DNA from: Rhizoctonia solani
Taxonomy: Eukaryota; Basidiomycota; Agaricomycetes; Cantharellales; Ceratobasidiaceae
Assembly: GCF_016906535.1 (NCBI RefSeq)
Contig: NC_057385.1
Location: forward strand, 1,488,001 to 1,552,000
DNA length: 64,000 bases
Direction of reading: 5' to 3'
Numbering within the stretch: position 1 is the first letter of the stretch; every line of letters starts with the position of its first letter. This document shows, in pieces, positions 12,691 through 24,889 of the stretch. Below the pieces are notes generated by a model. That model had not been told where the DNA came from. It saw nothing but the letters and a program-made list of their open reading frames with translations, and searched no databases. The translations under genes and the position numbers were made by a program.

Positions 12691-14209
12691 CTTTATTATT
12701 ATTCGACGCACGGACTTGCAATTTTTTGGATTTCGAATCGAGCTACTTCGGCGGTAATCTATATATTAATTATACCTACGCACTTATGGATTCATTTAAC
12801 CTTTTCATGTATTACCTGATATATGCGCTTTCAATCACATATGCTTTGTTCAGTTGCTTCGTATTTTCTGGTACACTGATCTAGTAATACACCTAGACCC
12901 AAGAATGAGTGCTTTGCTGTGACTTCATGCAGATGTAGTATCTTGGATACACCCAGAGTCTAGAGCATTATCACCTATCGAGTAGGAGCACAAGTGTTCG
13001 GTATAGCACAAGCGTCGTCGAATTATGGGAGATAGCTATACCCGGCTGATACTCCCAGCATCTCATTCTATCGCCTGTAAAAGGGTTGAGGAAGTGACGG
13101 GGTGGGTTCGAGCACTAAGCTATGTAGGGCGGTTTGGGGTTAAACTAGCAGGTAAGGTATAGAAACAGAGGCTGAGAAAAATTCGAAGGAAAGTGAAGTG
13201 ATCATGAAAATCCAGCATAAATAAGAGCAAGGGCACGCGGTACGGCTAAAATAGGTGAGATCAATTCACGGTATATATGCAAGCTTGTAAATCTTCGTAT
13301 TGGTCCAAATAGTAGATTTAGCGCCAGAACACCTCACTATATATTTCTTCCAGAGGGGACCTCGGCACACATTGAATAGATAAGAGCCGTAAACTTTACC
13401 GGGGGTCGATCCTCGCCGGCTATTAGACAGACCGATCCCATTTGACGGTACCGGTCGATTCAGTTTAACCGTGGACGGTTTAGCTGACCAAGGGCCCACA
13501 GATTCCGCCTTGTATGAAATTCTATCGTGTATCCACACACCACACAACTCGTCCATCCGGCCTCGGAGAAGTCATAATATACACCACACAAAAGCCCTCG
13601 CGCTTTTGTACACATACATAATGGCTCCGAGGCCATTCGGAGCCCAACCACCAGGTCAGTGAGGTAAAGCACATCTCGTTCTCACCTCGGTTCCCCCAAG
13701 CTTTGGATAATCCTCAAAAAAAATCCTATATGTTCTTTTTTATGGGGCTTGCACCTTTTCCAACCTATTCGTTAAAAAAAATACATGCCTTTGGATTTAT
13801 GAAGAAACTTTGGCACTCTTCTTCCAAGTACTTATCAACTTTGATACATTTTTCCATATGTGATAGTTTTACATGCCTATGGCCTCGGTATAGGGCGACA
13901 TACTCATTCATTCGATGTCACTATGCTCCCCGCTAGTGTGTGTGTTGAGTAAATCTATGTAAAGACCCCATCACACGTCCCAGTACCCGATTCTATAGCT
14001 GCGATTGTGCAAACTGGTTGGAGGCCAAATGAGCTGGATTGAGACCCGTCACACCCTCCGAGGCCAGCTTCGGGGGAGCTTCGAGACATTATCATTGGCT
14101 GTAGTGGATAAATAGACCACCCAACACGATTAATTTAGGGCAATATAGGATATATGTACATGAAAGGAAACAGAGGCCGCACATTTCTGAGAGTTCTCGT
14201 GGATTCTAT
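12691..14209. other. Intergenic region with one possible orphan exon
   Basis: About 1.5 kb. The only suggestive item is a short plus-strand ATG segment at 13621-13656 (MAPRPFGAQPPG) directly followed by GTCAGTGAG, which looks like a first exon with a donor site. No convincing second exon follows, so I do not call a gene. Confidence 0.3.
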
Positions 14210-16826
14210 CTAACCAAACTGCACCATCAAAAGGTACCTCGTACGAATTTGGGCGACGTCGTAAACGATGTACTAACATGAAATCTCAACATATGCGTAT
14301 GAGAACAGAAGCCAATGCTCACCTCATTCCAGTTATCTTCGACCTTGACAGAAGGCTGAGGGAACGTCGAGCTGACATCCTCGGCTTTACCAGCAGGCAT
14401 CATGACTCCAGCCATGTCTTGACGACCGAGCGCTTCGCCAGCATCCTTCCAATCGGGGTGCTGTAACTTACCCATAGCCTTTGTCGCACTAAGGTCCTCA
14501 TGTCAGCAGCTAGATCATATTGGGAAACGCAAGCCGAATAACACTTACACTTTACCGTTTTCCTTGCTAGTCTTGTCCGCTTGAAAGTTGAAGCCGTATT
14601 CCTCGTGGTATGGTTTTGTGACGGTCTCACAGAGTAACAGCAAGCCCATACCGGCACTCTGGCTGAAAGTAACCATAAGACAAATACATATAGATCGAAT
14701 TGAATTGGGCACGCACTGGCAATGTGTATAGTTGGCACTGATAGCCAGCATCTGAAACAGATATCAATCAATGATCCGTGGGGTAAGTAACAGAAATAGG
14801 ACGGACATCACCAAAGTATACACCCTTGCCAAATTCGTATCCAGTGACGGGGGCTGAGGAGTACGTGAGTGAGAACGTCAACGGAACCGACCAGCGGCGC
14901 GCCACGAACCTTCAGGAGGCGCAATACGCAAACCTTGCTTTAAAATACCGGCAAAATTTGTAGAGCGGGAGCCATGCCATAGGAGCAATCGTTCGCCGTG
15001 ATTGACCTTATCCCAGCCACCACCGAGCCAGCGCTCTTGTTCGCCTTTACGTTCAATACGGAACAACGCATGGATGTTTGCTTTCGTTTGCTTCCCGCCA
15101 TTTCCGTAGCAAAACTGTTCTAAAATTAGCAAAGCTTTCGGGCGAGGAACGGACTAATTACTTACTCCAATGCCATTATATGTATCTTGGCTGTACTTGA
15201 GTATAGCCGCAAACTCTGAAGAACTAGAGTCGACTACATCCATCGACAAGAGATCGAGGCTGGCCAACTGAGCATCCAATTCGTGCGTAGATTTGATCTT
15301 TTTCTTCGGAGCCATAAGGGAGGCGGTGAGCGACATGTCTCCAAGCGAATCCACAAGCTCGAGTTCCTGTTGAAGTTATGTGAGATAGTGTAAATCAAGC
15401 AAGCATACAACTTTGTACTGACTCGCTTGAGGGTGTCATTATTGTCAATAATAATTGGTTTATTCCGGCCAAAATCATGCGGAATAATGCTGTTCAAAGC
15501 AACTCAGCAGCTGTAAATAAAGTATGTCTCGACCAGAATACGTACGAGTAGTATCTCCCACTGAGTTCTGCGCAAGCCTTACTATACCCGCCAAGCTCTT
15601 TTGCAAGGTCGCCACTTGGATTATCAATCACCTAGGCTGGATGAGTTTCGTTCAAGTCATAGCGGAAAGCATGCTTACCTCGGACAGTTTCTTCAGGGCT
15701 GCAAAACCATACAAGATTGTAGTTTGGACATTTTACCAAGTGGAAGTTTATTGGCATCATATTTCATAGCCAACAAATGTGCATTCATAACGCTAAGGAG
15801 TATTAGTGAATAGTAACCACCAAGCTGAGTTACGTACTCTTTGTTGAAGATCAAACGACAAGCATCTTGGACAAGCTCGTGCAATGTGCATTCAGGAGGT
15901 GGTCCCTCTGGCTCATCGTCGTCTTCCAACTCTTCTTTTTTAACGTTCGATTCATCCTGCTTTTCGTCATCCGATCCGACTTCCGCCTCAAAGTCTCGTT
16001 CTGAGGACAAAATTCAAGCCGAGTTCAAATATCGAGTGTAATATCACCTTACCAAGCCAAGTGTATTTTCCTAAGCGAACCGTATTATTCAGTCACACCC
16101 TTGTCTTGCACAAGTCGTTCACTCACCTTTCTTTGCCACCATCGTTTTGCGTTTTTCCCAATCAGCAGCGGTTTTACTCTTGAACTGTTTCTTGAACTCT
16201 TGGATAGCCTGTTTTTCAGGGAATGGGCCTATGCTCCCCATATTAATATCGCGCTGCTGAACGAACTTGGCTGGGCATTACCTTTCTCTTGCGATGCGCC
16301 TCTCTCACCAACTCGACCCCACCGGGTAAACAATATGATGTTGGCGGGGTCGCTCTTGGGATGCAACAGCTGCAGCACATAGAACTTGTTATTATTATTT
16401 GAACCATCGAGGTTAGTCTGGTTCAACAAGGCAGCATAAGTCTCCCCGTCGGACGGATCACTATAGACAAGATGCGAGTCTAGGAAGAACGATAGTTCAG
16501 GATAACCTGCAGGCAATAAAAGGTGGAGGGAGGGGGTTGAACGTACGTTCCAGTCCTGAAAACGGATCCACAGGTGTGGCGCCGGCGCGTCGTCGAGATA
16601 TGGGTTTGGCATCGCTGGTGCTGGGTTCGTCTTTTATGCCTTCATCCTTAGACTGCGGTTTAACGTCCTCTGTTGTAGCCTTCTTGCCCTTGGCTGTTGA
16701 GCGGGGCTTTTTCGTGGCGGGAGCTTGCTCCGGGCTATGGTCACGTTTCTTAGCGCCGGTGCTAGTTGTTGTTTCCTCGGCTTCCTGGGCCGGTTTGGCG
16801 TTGCGGGCAGAGCGACGGGGTGGCAT
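14210..16826 (-). CDS. Poly(ADP-ribose) polymerase, PARP2-type (WGR, regulatory and catalytic domains)
   Basis: Transfers ADP-ribose from NAD+ to proteins at DNA breaks in the nucleus. The N-terminus [12 protein letters not shown] is Lys/Arg-rich and nuclear in character. The WGR domain follows ([21 protein letters not shown]; about 16290-16470). The helical regulatory domain covers [16 protein letters not shown] to KKLSE near 15900-15680. The catalytic domain has [16 protein letters not shown] (His), [12 protein letters not shown] with a SANY motif (Tyr), and [19 protein letters not shown] split by the last intron (Glu). The complete H-Y-E triad predicts polymer synthesis, not mono-ADP-ribosylation. 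No zinc fingers or BRCT domain are present, so it resembles human PARP2/3 and fungal PrpA. The start at 16826 is the first ATG giving the basic N-terminus, and the final exon ends at 14210. Confidence 0.92.
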
Positions 16827-17300
16827 AGCTGAGACGGTCGGGTTCAAGAATGCCCAGCGTCAATATTATATACCTAGGGGGCCATGGCTACCTGATCCTA
16901 ACGTCAACGGCCAACATCACCGATCACGGTTCTTGTGTCTAAGTGCACAGCCAGTCAGGGACACGGTACCGGGTAAGTGAATTAAGCCATCCAACACAAA
17001 GAAGCACTCGTGATAAATATATTGCAATAATGGACAAAACACAAAACGCAGAGAGCACATTAGGCTACTTTACTCATTATCATCGCCCCCAAAGTGCAGT
17101 GCAAAAAAAACGCAAGGACCAAACAAAATACAATCGTTCGTGGATGGCAGAGGGGAGGGTATCACATGAAGATTCGTCTAAAAGGCCCAAAAGATATCCC
17201 GAACATTAGAATAAGTCGAAATTTTCGTAGTTTCGTTTTTCTGTATTCCAGAATTAATAAATCGGAAAAACAACCACCGAGAGCGTCGACTGACCATTAT
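16827..17300. other. Intergenic region
   Basis: Upstream of the PARP gene and downstream of the Ser-rich gene, both on the minus strand. No coding signal. It should contain the PARP promoter and the neighbouring 3' UTR. Confidence 0.35.
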
Positions 17301-20300
17301 TCATGAAAACAGTTCAGTAACACGTCTCCTGGCTTTACGTTCCTTTTCCAAACCACTAACAGTCCCATCGTCTAGCGCAAAATCAACCGAGGCACGCGGG
17401 TTCCTCGTGTTAACCCTTTGGGTCGGACTCCCATCGTCAATATCGTCGGTCGGGGACAGAGTCTCAGGCTCCAATGGGTCAGCGGCCGAGATTGTGCGTT
17501 TGCGGGCGTGGTGCTGGTTACCGAGGCCCACCATGGTCGCCACCGTGCCCGAACGAGAAACAGTGTACGAGACTGACCGCTTCTCGGGGGAACCGTTTCC
17601 CGTCGCAGTCGCAGTACTCAATTGAGCGGACGCAGGGGCAGTAGGAGTCGGGAAGGGCGCCGACGCACGTACGGTGCCCACAGAGATACGAGGCCGACGA
17701 GTCATGCCTGGGGTTTTGGGTACTTGGGGAACGAGCGACTCGGATGGAACGGCTGAGAGAGTAGGTGGGACCGAGAGAATTCGTTCGCGATGGTGTTCGC
17801 CGTTATGGGTCATGTGGCGTACAGCAGGAGATGGAGACTCGTAACTGTCGGTTCCAAAGGTTGTGTCACCATCCCCTGGACCTGTAGCAGGCGAAGACGC
17901 TTGGCTAGGGAAAAACCGGCGCGACGTAGACTGGCGAAGCGGGTTACCGTCGAGAGGACTATCGCGTCGTTGCTCGCGAATGAGGCTCATGGAAGTTTGC
18001 GGCCTCAATGGATCGTGAATCCTTGATTGCTCGCGGCTGGGCGACTTCCACATGGTTTCACCTGCACAGAATTCAGTAACCTCTCTTCTCCAAGCCAGTT
18101 GCGAAACTTACCATCAAAACTCCGTCTGGTTTCGATATTCCTCCTGTCATCCTCGATCCGACCAGAATCGGCGAACCTGCTACCCCTCAGCCCTTCGGCG
18201 CTCATTCTCCCGCTCCTCAAGGCCCCATCCGCGCTCATTCGTCCACTCCTCACACCTTCGGTACTCAGGCGCCCACTCCGGACACCTTCAGTGCTTATCC
18301 GACCCGACGTACTAATCCTCCCACTCCGACCCGCCTCCTCGCCATGATCCTTTACGACCCGCCCAACGCCCAATAGCAAGTTCGTCATCGAACGCACGAG
18401 CTCGTCGCACACCTTGATTGCATCCCTAAATTCGGCGCCTGCGATTCTCCAAATCTCGACTTCCCGAGTTTCTCGGTCTTCCACCTCGGAATCGATTTGC
18501 TCGGTCAAGGCTCGGGCGGCGGATTCACGAAGCATATTGTTGAGCGACTGGGCGGCCTGGACTACCACGTCTGCGTTTTGAAGCAACTCGGTCACCCCTC
18601 CGCCAGGGTTAACCGCCTCTAGACGAGCAAGGGTGGATTCGAACATGGCAAACGACTCGAGCATCAAGCGTATATGTTCGGTGGACACGGCGGAACCAAC
18701 ATGGCTGGAGTCACAGGCGTAGCACTTCGCTCGCGTACAGTCCCCGAGCCTGAGGCGTTATTAAACCTGTATTGGACCGATATTGACGCAAAGCCGGTGG
18801 TGCCGTGCGCGGTCCATCTTCGATATAGTTGGCGCTGGACGTACTAGGTCGAGACGTGATGATAGTTTGGGATGGGCGGCCATTGACACGTTTCCCAGGA
18901 GTCGTGCTCTCTTCTCCCGAGTCGTCGTCGTCGGGTTCTTCGCGGATTCTGTCCCCAACGCCCACACGTGCAATCCCGTTCCGTAATTGTTCGACCTCCC
19001 AGTCAACCGAACCTCGGCTGTCTCGCCTATCCCGGCTGCTAGTCATGCGGTTGATAGATTCGCTCGTCTCGCGGCGTGTGATAATTCCAGCAGCCTTCAA
19101 GCTTTCTCCCACAACACTTCGCCCACCTGGAATAATGGGGCTTTCGATACTTCCACCGCGTCGTTCATAACGAGGGCGCAAGCTGCCACTGTCATTGCCA
19201 TCACCATGCACCTCTTCGCTCGCCCAGCGAGAATGAGTCCGGCGCGATGATTCACGAACAGTAGCTGCTCGGGATCCAACAACTGGGGAAGTACGGTTGC
19301 CACTGTCTCGGCGCTGCATTTCAGGAGAGTTTGTTATTCGGGATAACGTACGCTACAGAACGGGCGTAAGTATGAGCAAAGCGCAGATCAAACATTCCTA
19401 CCTTGCCGTCCAAACTAAACCGTTTACCATCCCAACTGGCTCGTTTGCTCTCCGTGCTGCTGCGGAACTCAGAAGGTAATGCCGCGCGTGTGCGTACAGG
19501 GCTTTTCCTGGCAGCAGCGACCGTGCGCTCAATGACTTCAGCACTATTCCGTTGACGTCCCAAGGTTCCAGCAGCCGCACGAGTGCGCAATGGTTCTCGA
19601 GGCTTGTTCGGGGATTCATCTGGTTCGGTAATCGATATTCGCCGTCCACGCCCTCCCGGCATTTGCTCAGCCATCAGCCTCCTTGAGGCATCGGCTGGAG
19701 GCGTAATACTACGATCATCCGACTCGGAGGAATACGCATGTTGGCGGGATGATTGAGACTGAGACAAAGATTGAGCCTGAGACGATCGGCTCATACCGAA
19801 CTCATCGACGTCCATATCCGAGTGGTTGCGGGAAAATGAAACGCGAACACTGCCTTCCCGGCGTGACCCGCTGGTAGAACCACTGTTGCTGGTGGTATAG
19901 GAAGATGGCGGTGCACGCTGGGATGCGTAAAGCCTTTCTCGCTCTTTGGGAGTCGTGGATTCTTCAGAATCGCGCATTTGCCTGTCCGAGGAATGGACCC
20001 TGGACGAAAAGGCTGGGGTCTCCGGTTCTAGATCTCGAGAGGAGCGAACTCTGGGGGAAGTGAGTGAGGCGTATGAGCCGCGAGGAGATGAACTTGCGGT
20101 CGACACATTTGACTTTGGGGGGAAAAGCGTGTTGTTGGGAGGCATTGGGGACACAGCGCGGGATCTAAGAGTGCTGGCGGTTAAAGGTACTCTGTCGTTA
20201 GGAGCAGGAGAGCTGAGACGAGATGATGCTGCCGAGGATATGGATGATAGCTTATCGAGAACCTGTTGATCGATTAGGAAGGGAGGAACGGTATCCAGCC

Positions 20301-20754
20301 CAAAATTGAAAGCTCACCATGCGATTCCTGTCCGCAAGACTCTTTGCCCGTTCCATGCCCCCAGAACTCGTGGTCGAACGAGCGCCAATGCTAGTCGAGC
20401 GATCGAGAGCAACGCTGCTATTGCCGTCGGATGAATTGGATGCGGTGGGACCTGAAAGTCTGGCGGTATGATCCTCGTCCTCAATCAACTCGTCATCGTC
20501 GTCATGTCGAGGCTTCCGCACGCGCTCGCCCGTCAACATGCTCTTGACAGTAGCAAATGCAATGCTCGTCTTGCGGACCCGCTTAGGTAAACTCTCTTTC
20601 CCAGTGCTCGCTGTCGAGTTGGTAGCAGGCGGCGAGGGCAAGCCGCTCCCCCTGGCTCGATTGCAGAAGTCGAGGTCTGGAGCTGGGAGAGCGAGCCTTG
20701 TGGTCTATCTCCGTTGCCCAGGAATATCGCCGACAACGGACGCTTCGAGTCCAT
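17301..20754 (-). CDS. Large Ser/Arg-rich, mostly disordered protein with tandem repeat and one helical domain
   Basis: Function unknown. The N-terminus MDSKRPLSAIFLGNGDRP is followed by LPSPPATNSTAS, then long Ser/Arg/Pro-rich regions with many SP/TP and RRxS sites. Near 18690-18400 is an ordered helical domain: STEHIRLMLESFAMFES, TELLQNADVVVQAAQSL, AGAEFRDAIKVCDELV. It is followed by a short tandem repeat (SGRxSxxG) and a disordered tail ending VTELFS. Introns lie at about 20300, 19400 and 18100 with good borders. The frame needs one-base steps at the C5 run 20649-20653, near 18765 and near 18700, always as if a base were missing. The layout suggests a phosphoregulated cytoskeletal or scaffold protein, but that is only composition-based inference. 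Confidence 0.6.
18170..18335 (-). repeat. Tandem SGRxSxxG protein repeat
   Basis: Within the Ser/Arg-rich gene, five to six consecutive units of roughly 9-13 codons encode variants of SGR[I/L/M]S[T/A][E/D]G[V/A/L]. The DNA units are similar enough to suggest recent expansion by slippage or unequal exchange. Each unit has an RxS context that basophilic kinases could use. Confidence 0.7.
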
Positions 20755-21328
20755 GTAGGGCTATCCCCCCTTGGCAGGAGAAATTAGCTCTGGATATACG
20801 ACTATTTGACTGGAATAAGTCCCTGATTGGTCGATTCGATGTTGGTATTGAGTATTTATATGTATTGCAGTATTGCGGGAGCAGGCGACAATCGTGCAGC
20901 GAGCGGTGGTGAGCAAATACAAGGGGAGGCAACAACAACCGAATGTCCCAACCCCCGTGACAACTCACACACACAAGTTCGCATCCGGACCTGTCCGGAT
21001 AAACCCCTGACGTTGAATCCGGATCGTCTTTCCGGCCGGTTTTAGCGCCGGTCTCGGTATATCCCAAACGCCCCAGAAAAGAGCAATACGATTGTATACT
21101 GTAATGTATATATGCAAGAATGGTTACAATCGTATAACGACGACCCATTTACTCGAACCCAATTCCCAACGGATGTATTTACATAAAATGTCCCAAACAT
21201 GAAACAAGAATGAGAACCAGAACCAGTCTGGGTAACACAAAACGAACAAGGGCAATCCCGGGCTTCATCGGACAAAGAAAGAAACACAACATAGATACAC
21301 GAAAGATTCCCCCCAAAAGTAAAACAAT
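20755..21328. other. Intergenic region
   Basis: Between two minus-strand genes: promoter of the Ser/Arg-rich gene and 3' UTR of the NDP-kinase-like gene. Overlapping ORFs on both strands lack recognisable motifs. Confidence 0.35.
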
Positions 21329-23109
21329 TTAGAAAGCAAAGTTCTTGCGTGAGGTGCTCTTGCCAACCGACGCCCCAGCCGCAGATTTCAGCTTGGCAGC
21401 CGCCCTCAACAAGGCGCTCTTGTTTGTTCGCGGTTCAATATCCGGTTTCTTGGGGTTCGGACTCATCTTTGGAGGAACTTTTGGCGCCTGTGAATTAACC
21501 GAAGCTGGACGAGGAGACCTGGTTCCGTTTGAGATGGGAGTGAGGGCTCCCCCGGTATTCGAGTTGGAATTCGGTTGAGAGGGCAACGCGAGACTGAGCC
21601 TCTTGCTAGCAGCAGTGGAAACAGTAGCAGGGGCTTGCCGAGGGATGGCAATTGAAGCCCGTCGGTCAGCCTTGGTAGTCGAAGCCCCGATGGACCCTAC
21701 AGAGCTCCTGGTGCTCAAGGTCCTTGCAGGCCCGCTCTCACTCATAGAACCCTTGAACGACGAAGGCGGCGCGCCGCCAGGCCCCGAGCTTCCGCCACCA
21801 GCAGCCATCTTCTGTGCTCTAAGCAATGAACTACGATTTGGCCGTGGTGCAACAATAGGCGTGGCTGTGCTAGCAACTTTGATACTCTCGCGTCGCTTGT
21901 GCCCCGGAACGCCCTCAAACGTAGTACGGTTCTTCTCTTCGAGCTCTTCAGGCGACATGGTCCGCCTTTCTCGAGAATCACTCATGCTCGGGAATTTCGT
22001 CGAGTTGGAGCTATCGCCGTCAGATTGTTTCTGGGCTCGTAGCATCGCGCTCCGGTTCTGACGGGGTGCGATCGTCGGAGCGGCAGTGCTGGCCACGCTG
22101 AAACTCTCTCGGCGCTTGTGGCCCGGGACACCTTCAAATGTTCGCTCGCGCTCTTCTTGGCTTTGTCGCTGCCGAGGCGGTGGAGGAGCAGCATTTCCGG
22201 CACGAAGATCGGCCGCACGTGTAGTCCTGGGGACAACCGAGGGAGAAGCTGTAGCAGAAGGCGCAGGCCGAGCCCTGGATCCAGCGGGAGACTTGGCTAC
22301 AGTCGCGGGAGGAGGAACCGAACCACCACGAGAATTGGAATTCGACCTATTCTCGGAGCTCAAATGACTGCGTATCGAACCTGAATGAGATGGGGTTTTA
22401 CGAACTCGCCGACGATCAGGTGAACTGTGTGCACTGGGTAGATCAGATAGTTCCATAATCGGACTTCCGGCAAATAACTCGGAAACAATGCGTTCGGCGC
22501 TAGATTCATCCCTGGTCGTCCATACTCCATTCTCCCAACGGTTGGATCCGTAGAGGGCGCGGAGACATTCTGGGTCAGACCTGCGTGCCGCAAGAGGATC
22601 GAGTGGGCCGACAAGAGCGGAAAGGACCGAGGCGGACCGAGGTCGGGAGAGAACGTATACCCAGACCGGCTCACCAGACAGCGACGGAGCGTCAGGACCA
22701 AATAGTTCAACAACGCCAGACCCGTCAAGATGAAATCCCATTTTGCGTTCCTTTCAATTGGTTGTCAGTACCGTACGTGGAAATTTTGAATCGACCTACC
22801 TTGAGAATCTCAAAGCCAGCTTCGAGTATTCGCTTTTCAATCTTGAGTCTATTCATTCCGCATTAGCCTCGTGCACGCCGCACCGTGTTCGTATGGCCAA
22901 ACATACCTCTGCTTTGTTGCATGAGGTTTGATGATTAATACTGCCATCGTTGGCCGAGGTCCACCTGGAGTCAGAAATTGTTCTTGCATTTGGGGAGGGG
23001 GAGTACGCGGAGGAGTAGCCCTCGCCTCGGGCTCGACACTGAGTCGAAGACCATTGCGATCAAATGCGGCGGGGGTCAAAAGCCCTTCACGTTCGGGTGA
23101 TAACGACAT
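21329..23109 (-). CDS. NDP-kinase-fold protein lacking the catalytic His, with repeated C-terminal motif
   Basis: Three exons: 23109 to about 22909, a short one, and 22752-21329. The start MSLSPEREGLLTP leads to an NDPK-like domain: MAVLIIKPHATKQR, IEKRILEAGFEILKERKM, LSGEPVWVYVLSRP, ECLRALYGSN. In active NDP kinases the active-site His lies in a NxxHGSD motif after the ALYG-like region. Here that place reads ENGVWTTRDES, so the phosphotransfer His appears absent and the protein is probably a pseudoenzyme. The remaining two thirds are disordered and hold two copies of a motif TFEGVPGHKRRES...PRxNRSxLLRAQK plus a shorter third copy near the end. Basic Ser-rich sites suggest phosphorylation. 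The frame is intact. Role unknown; an NDPK-like fold in a fungal scaffold is my best description. Confidence 0.75.
21814..22150 (-). repeat. Two copies of a ~39-residue motif in the NDPK-like protein
   Basis: Copy 1 lies at about 22150-22036 and copy 2 at about 21930-21814. Both encode TFEGVPGHKRRES, then [F/I][S/K]VASTAxP, then APRxNRSxxLRAQK. A degenerate third copy (PRTNKSALLRAAAK) is at about 21440-21395. The conservation in an otherwise disordered tail implies a binding motif under selection. Confidence 0.75.
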
Positions 23110-23901
23110 AGTGTTGGATTGAGTTCAGGCTGATTCCGGTCGAGTAAGATTGTGCGATATGTTGTAGTAGGCGATGACAAACGAATGATAGCAACGAAAG
23201 CAAAATGAAACGTTGACGTTGGTTGGTTTTAATACAATGTATTTGAGAGAATGTGGGGGATGGGAGTGTTGGGAGTGTGTATGTGGTTGTCAAGAACGAA
23301 AGTTCCAGCAGTGGATGATCAACTCGGGCAAGCGCGGCGAAGGGATGTTGCACTTGTTGATGGTTGATTACCTCTCCGGGCGCTTACACTTAATGCTTAC
23401 CCCTCCACCGCCACATCTCAAATATGCCACGAGCGCCACTGACGATCGGGGCACTGGATCTGGAATATTTAATCTGAGCTCAATTGTAGGAACATGATCT
23501 TCTACCGCAGGAATCATAGGAGACCCGGCGCGAGCCCCCCAAGCTCAGTTACAATTGGACAGGCGGGTAGATTTGGACCATCCATGAACCCAAACCTTGC
23601 AGCATGGCATGCACGACGGCATACAACCTACTCAGGAACCACGTTTAACATGCACTGAAGCTCAAGAGGCTCCAAAAGACAACTTATGAATATCTTAGCA
23701 TAGAAATAAAACAAATAAAATGGGCTACATTGGTTTTCGAATGTTGCCACTCGTCGACAGGGCGAGAAAGATTAGGATAGTTAGAGTTGAAAACACAAGA
23801 GAGGCAGAAACGAAAGGAAACAGAAATAGACAGAAAGGATAACAATCTAAAGCTACAGATTAAGAGTTCTGCGAAGCACAGTCTTGATCGGTGGCTGAGC
23901 C
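23110..23901. other. Intergenic region
   Basis: Upstream of the NDPK-like gene. No convincing coding sequence on either strand; 23790-23880 is purine-rich on the plus strand. Confidence 0.3.
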
Positions 23902-24096
23902 TTAGTTATCGGGGTGCAAGAAAACATCATCGAAAGACATCTCTCCAACCCCGTCTGAAATACACCAGTACCTATAACGCGGCGGTAAATTCGGGCGGTA
24001 CGTCCTTGATGTAATACACGACCATTGCAGGCAATCGTTTTTAACCATATGGCCCGCATTTTTGGTGCCCGAGCGCCCACGATACCACGTACACAT
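23902..24096 (-). CDS. Small Cys-motif protein, copy 1
   Basis: A single-exon ORF of 64 codons starting MCTWYRG and ending FDDVFLHPDN. It resembles the second small ORF about 0.9 kb upstream: both start MC-W, have an N[D/C]C...SC Cys pair, a YR..PP segment and the shared ending SDGVGE[M/L]S. Short fungal proteins beginning MCxW with later GH and Cys motifs are common in Agaricomycetes and have no assigned function; this ORF has GH (AGHMVK) but fewer Cys. No signal peptide is seen. It could be a degenerating member of that family. Confidence 0.45.
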   Translation of the reverse strand: MCTWYRGRSGTKNAGHMVKNDCLQWSCITSRTYRPNLPPRYRYWCISDGVGEMSFDDVFLHPDN

Positions 24097-24889
24097 GGGG
24101 AAAGGAATTACTTGGTTTAGCGATTTGGGGGTTGGGGTTGAAACTCGATTCTTTGATCAGCTGCTATTCTCATAAGAAGTCAAGAAGAGCTATACCCACC
24201 TGTATGTATCCAAAAGAGGGAGACCGTGGCCCGTAGAGGTCAAGAGTGTAGGTATTTAAGGCAAACCACAACAATAGCCACCAAGCCGCTCTACGAGTAG
24301 CTGTCAAAAAAGCTCAGTGGCTCGTTAGGAGAAGCTAACAGAAGCTTCTTCCAACTTCTTCTTCACGGCCCAAGCGCTGCTCTTGTTCCTAGAGCGCAGC
24401 CCCGTGGACGTCGGTAGGCAACGAGTCAAGTACCGCCGTCCAAAAAAGGAGAAAGGTCGGCATATTGGAAATAAGAAGCCTGACGGATGTATTTTGATCT
24501 GCACTCGGATACGCATACATCCAGTGCATCGATTCTCGAGGGATATACGCTGAGATCATGACAGCTGAGTTCTTTGTTCATAGATCAACGTTATAATTGA
24601 CAGTCATCGCGCCATGCTGTTATACATTCCCACGCAAGTGCTACCGATGCCACGAATCCGGCTTCACGCACAATACATTTTATATTGGCTTAATTATTCA
24701 TATGAGCGGGATGGTATCGTATACAACTGGAATGCAGAATGCCAGACATGAAAGCGAAAAAAAGAATACAATAGATGCAAGTCAATCAATTGGCCAGAAA
24801 TAGGTGACTGAGGGAGAGGTCATTATAACGAATTCAAATAGGAGAGATAGGTCCACGTTTTGTGGTGGTAGGAGAACACGTCTCAAACT
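24097..24889. other. Intergenic region
   Basis: Between the two small Cys-motif ORFs. A minus-strand ORF at 24516-24325 ends SRNKSSAWAVKKKLEEA, which looks protein-like but has no clear start or supporting exon. Nothing else is recognisable. Confidence 0.3.

Noticed and set aside
13621..13662. Short ATG exon (MAPRPFGAQPPG) with a donor
   Set aside because: No second exon could be found downstream; kept only as a remark in the intergenic entry.
21603..22384. Plus-strand ORFs of 152 and 88 codons
   Set aside because: Shadows of the GC-rich, low-complexity NDPK-like gene on the other strand.
24325..24516. Resemblance of a minus-strand ORF end (SRNKSSAWAVKKK) to the NDPK-like protein's C-terminal motif
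   Set aside because: Only a few residues match and the DNA similarity is weak; could be chance.
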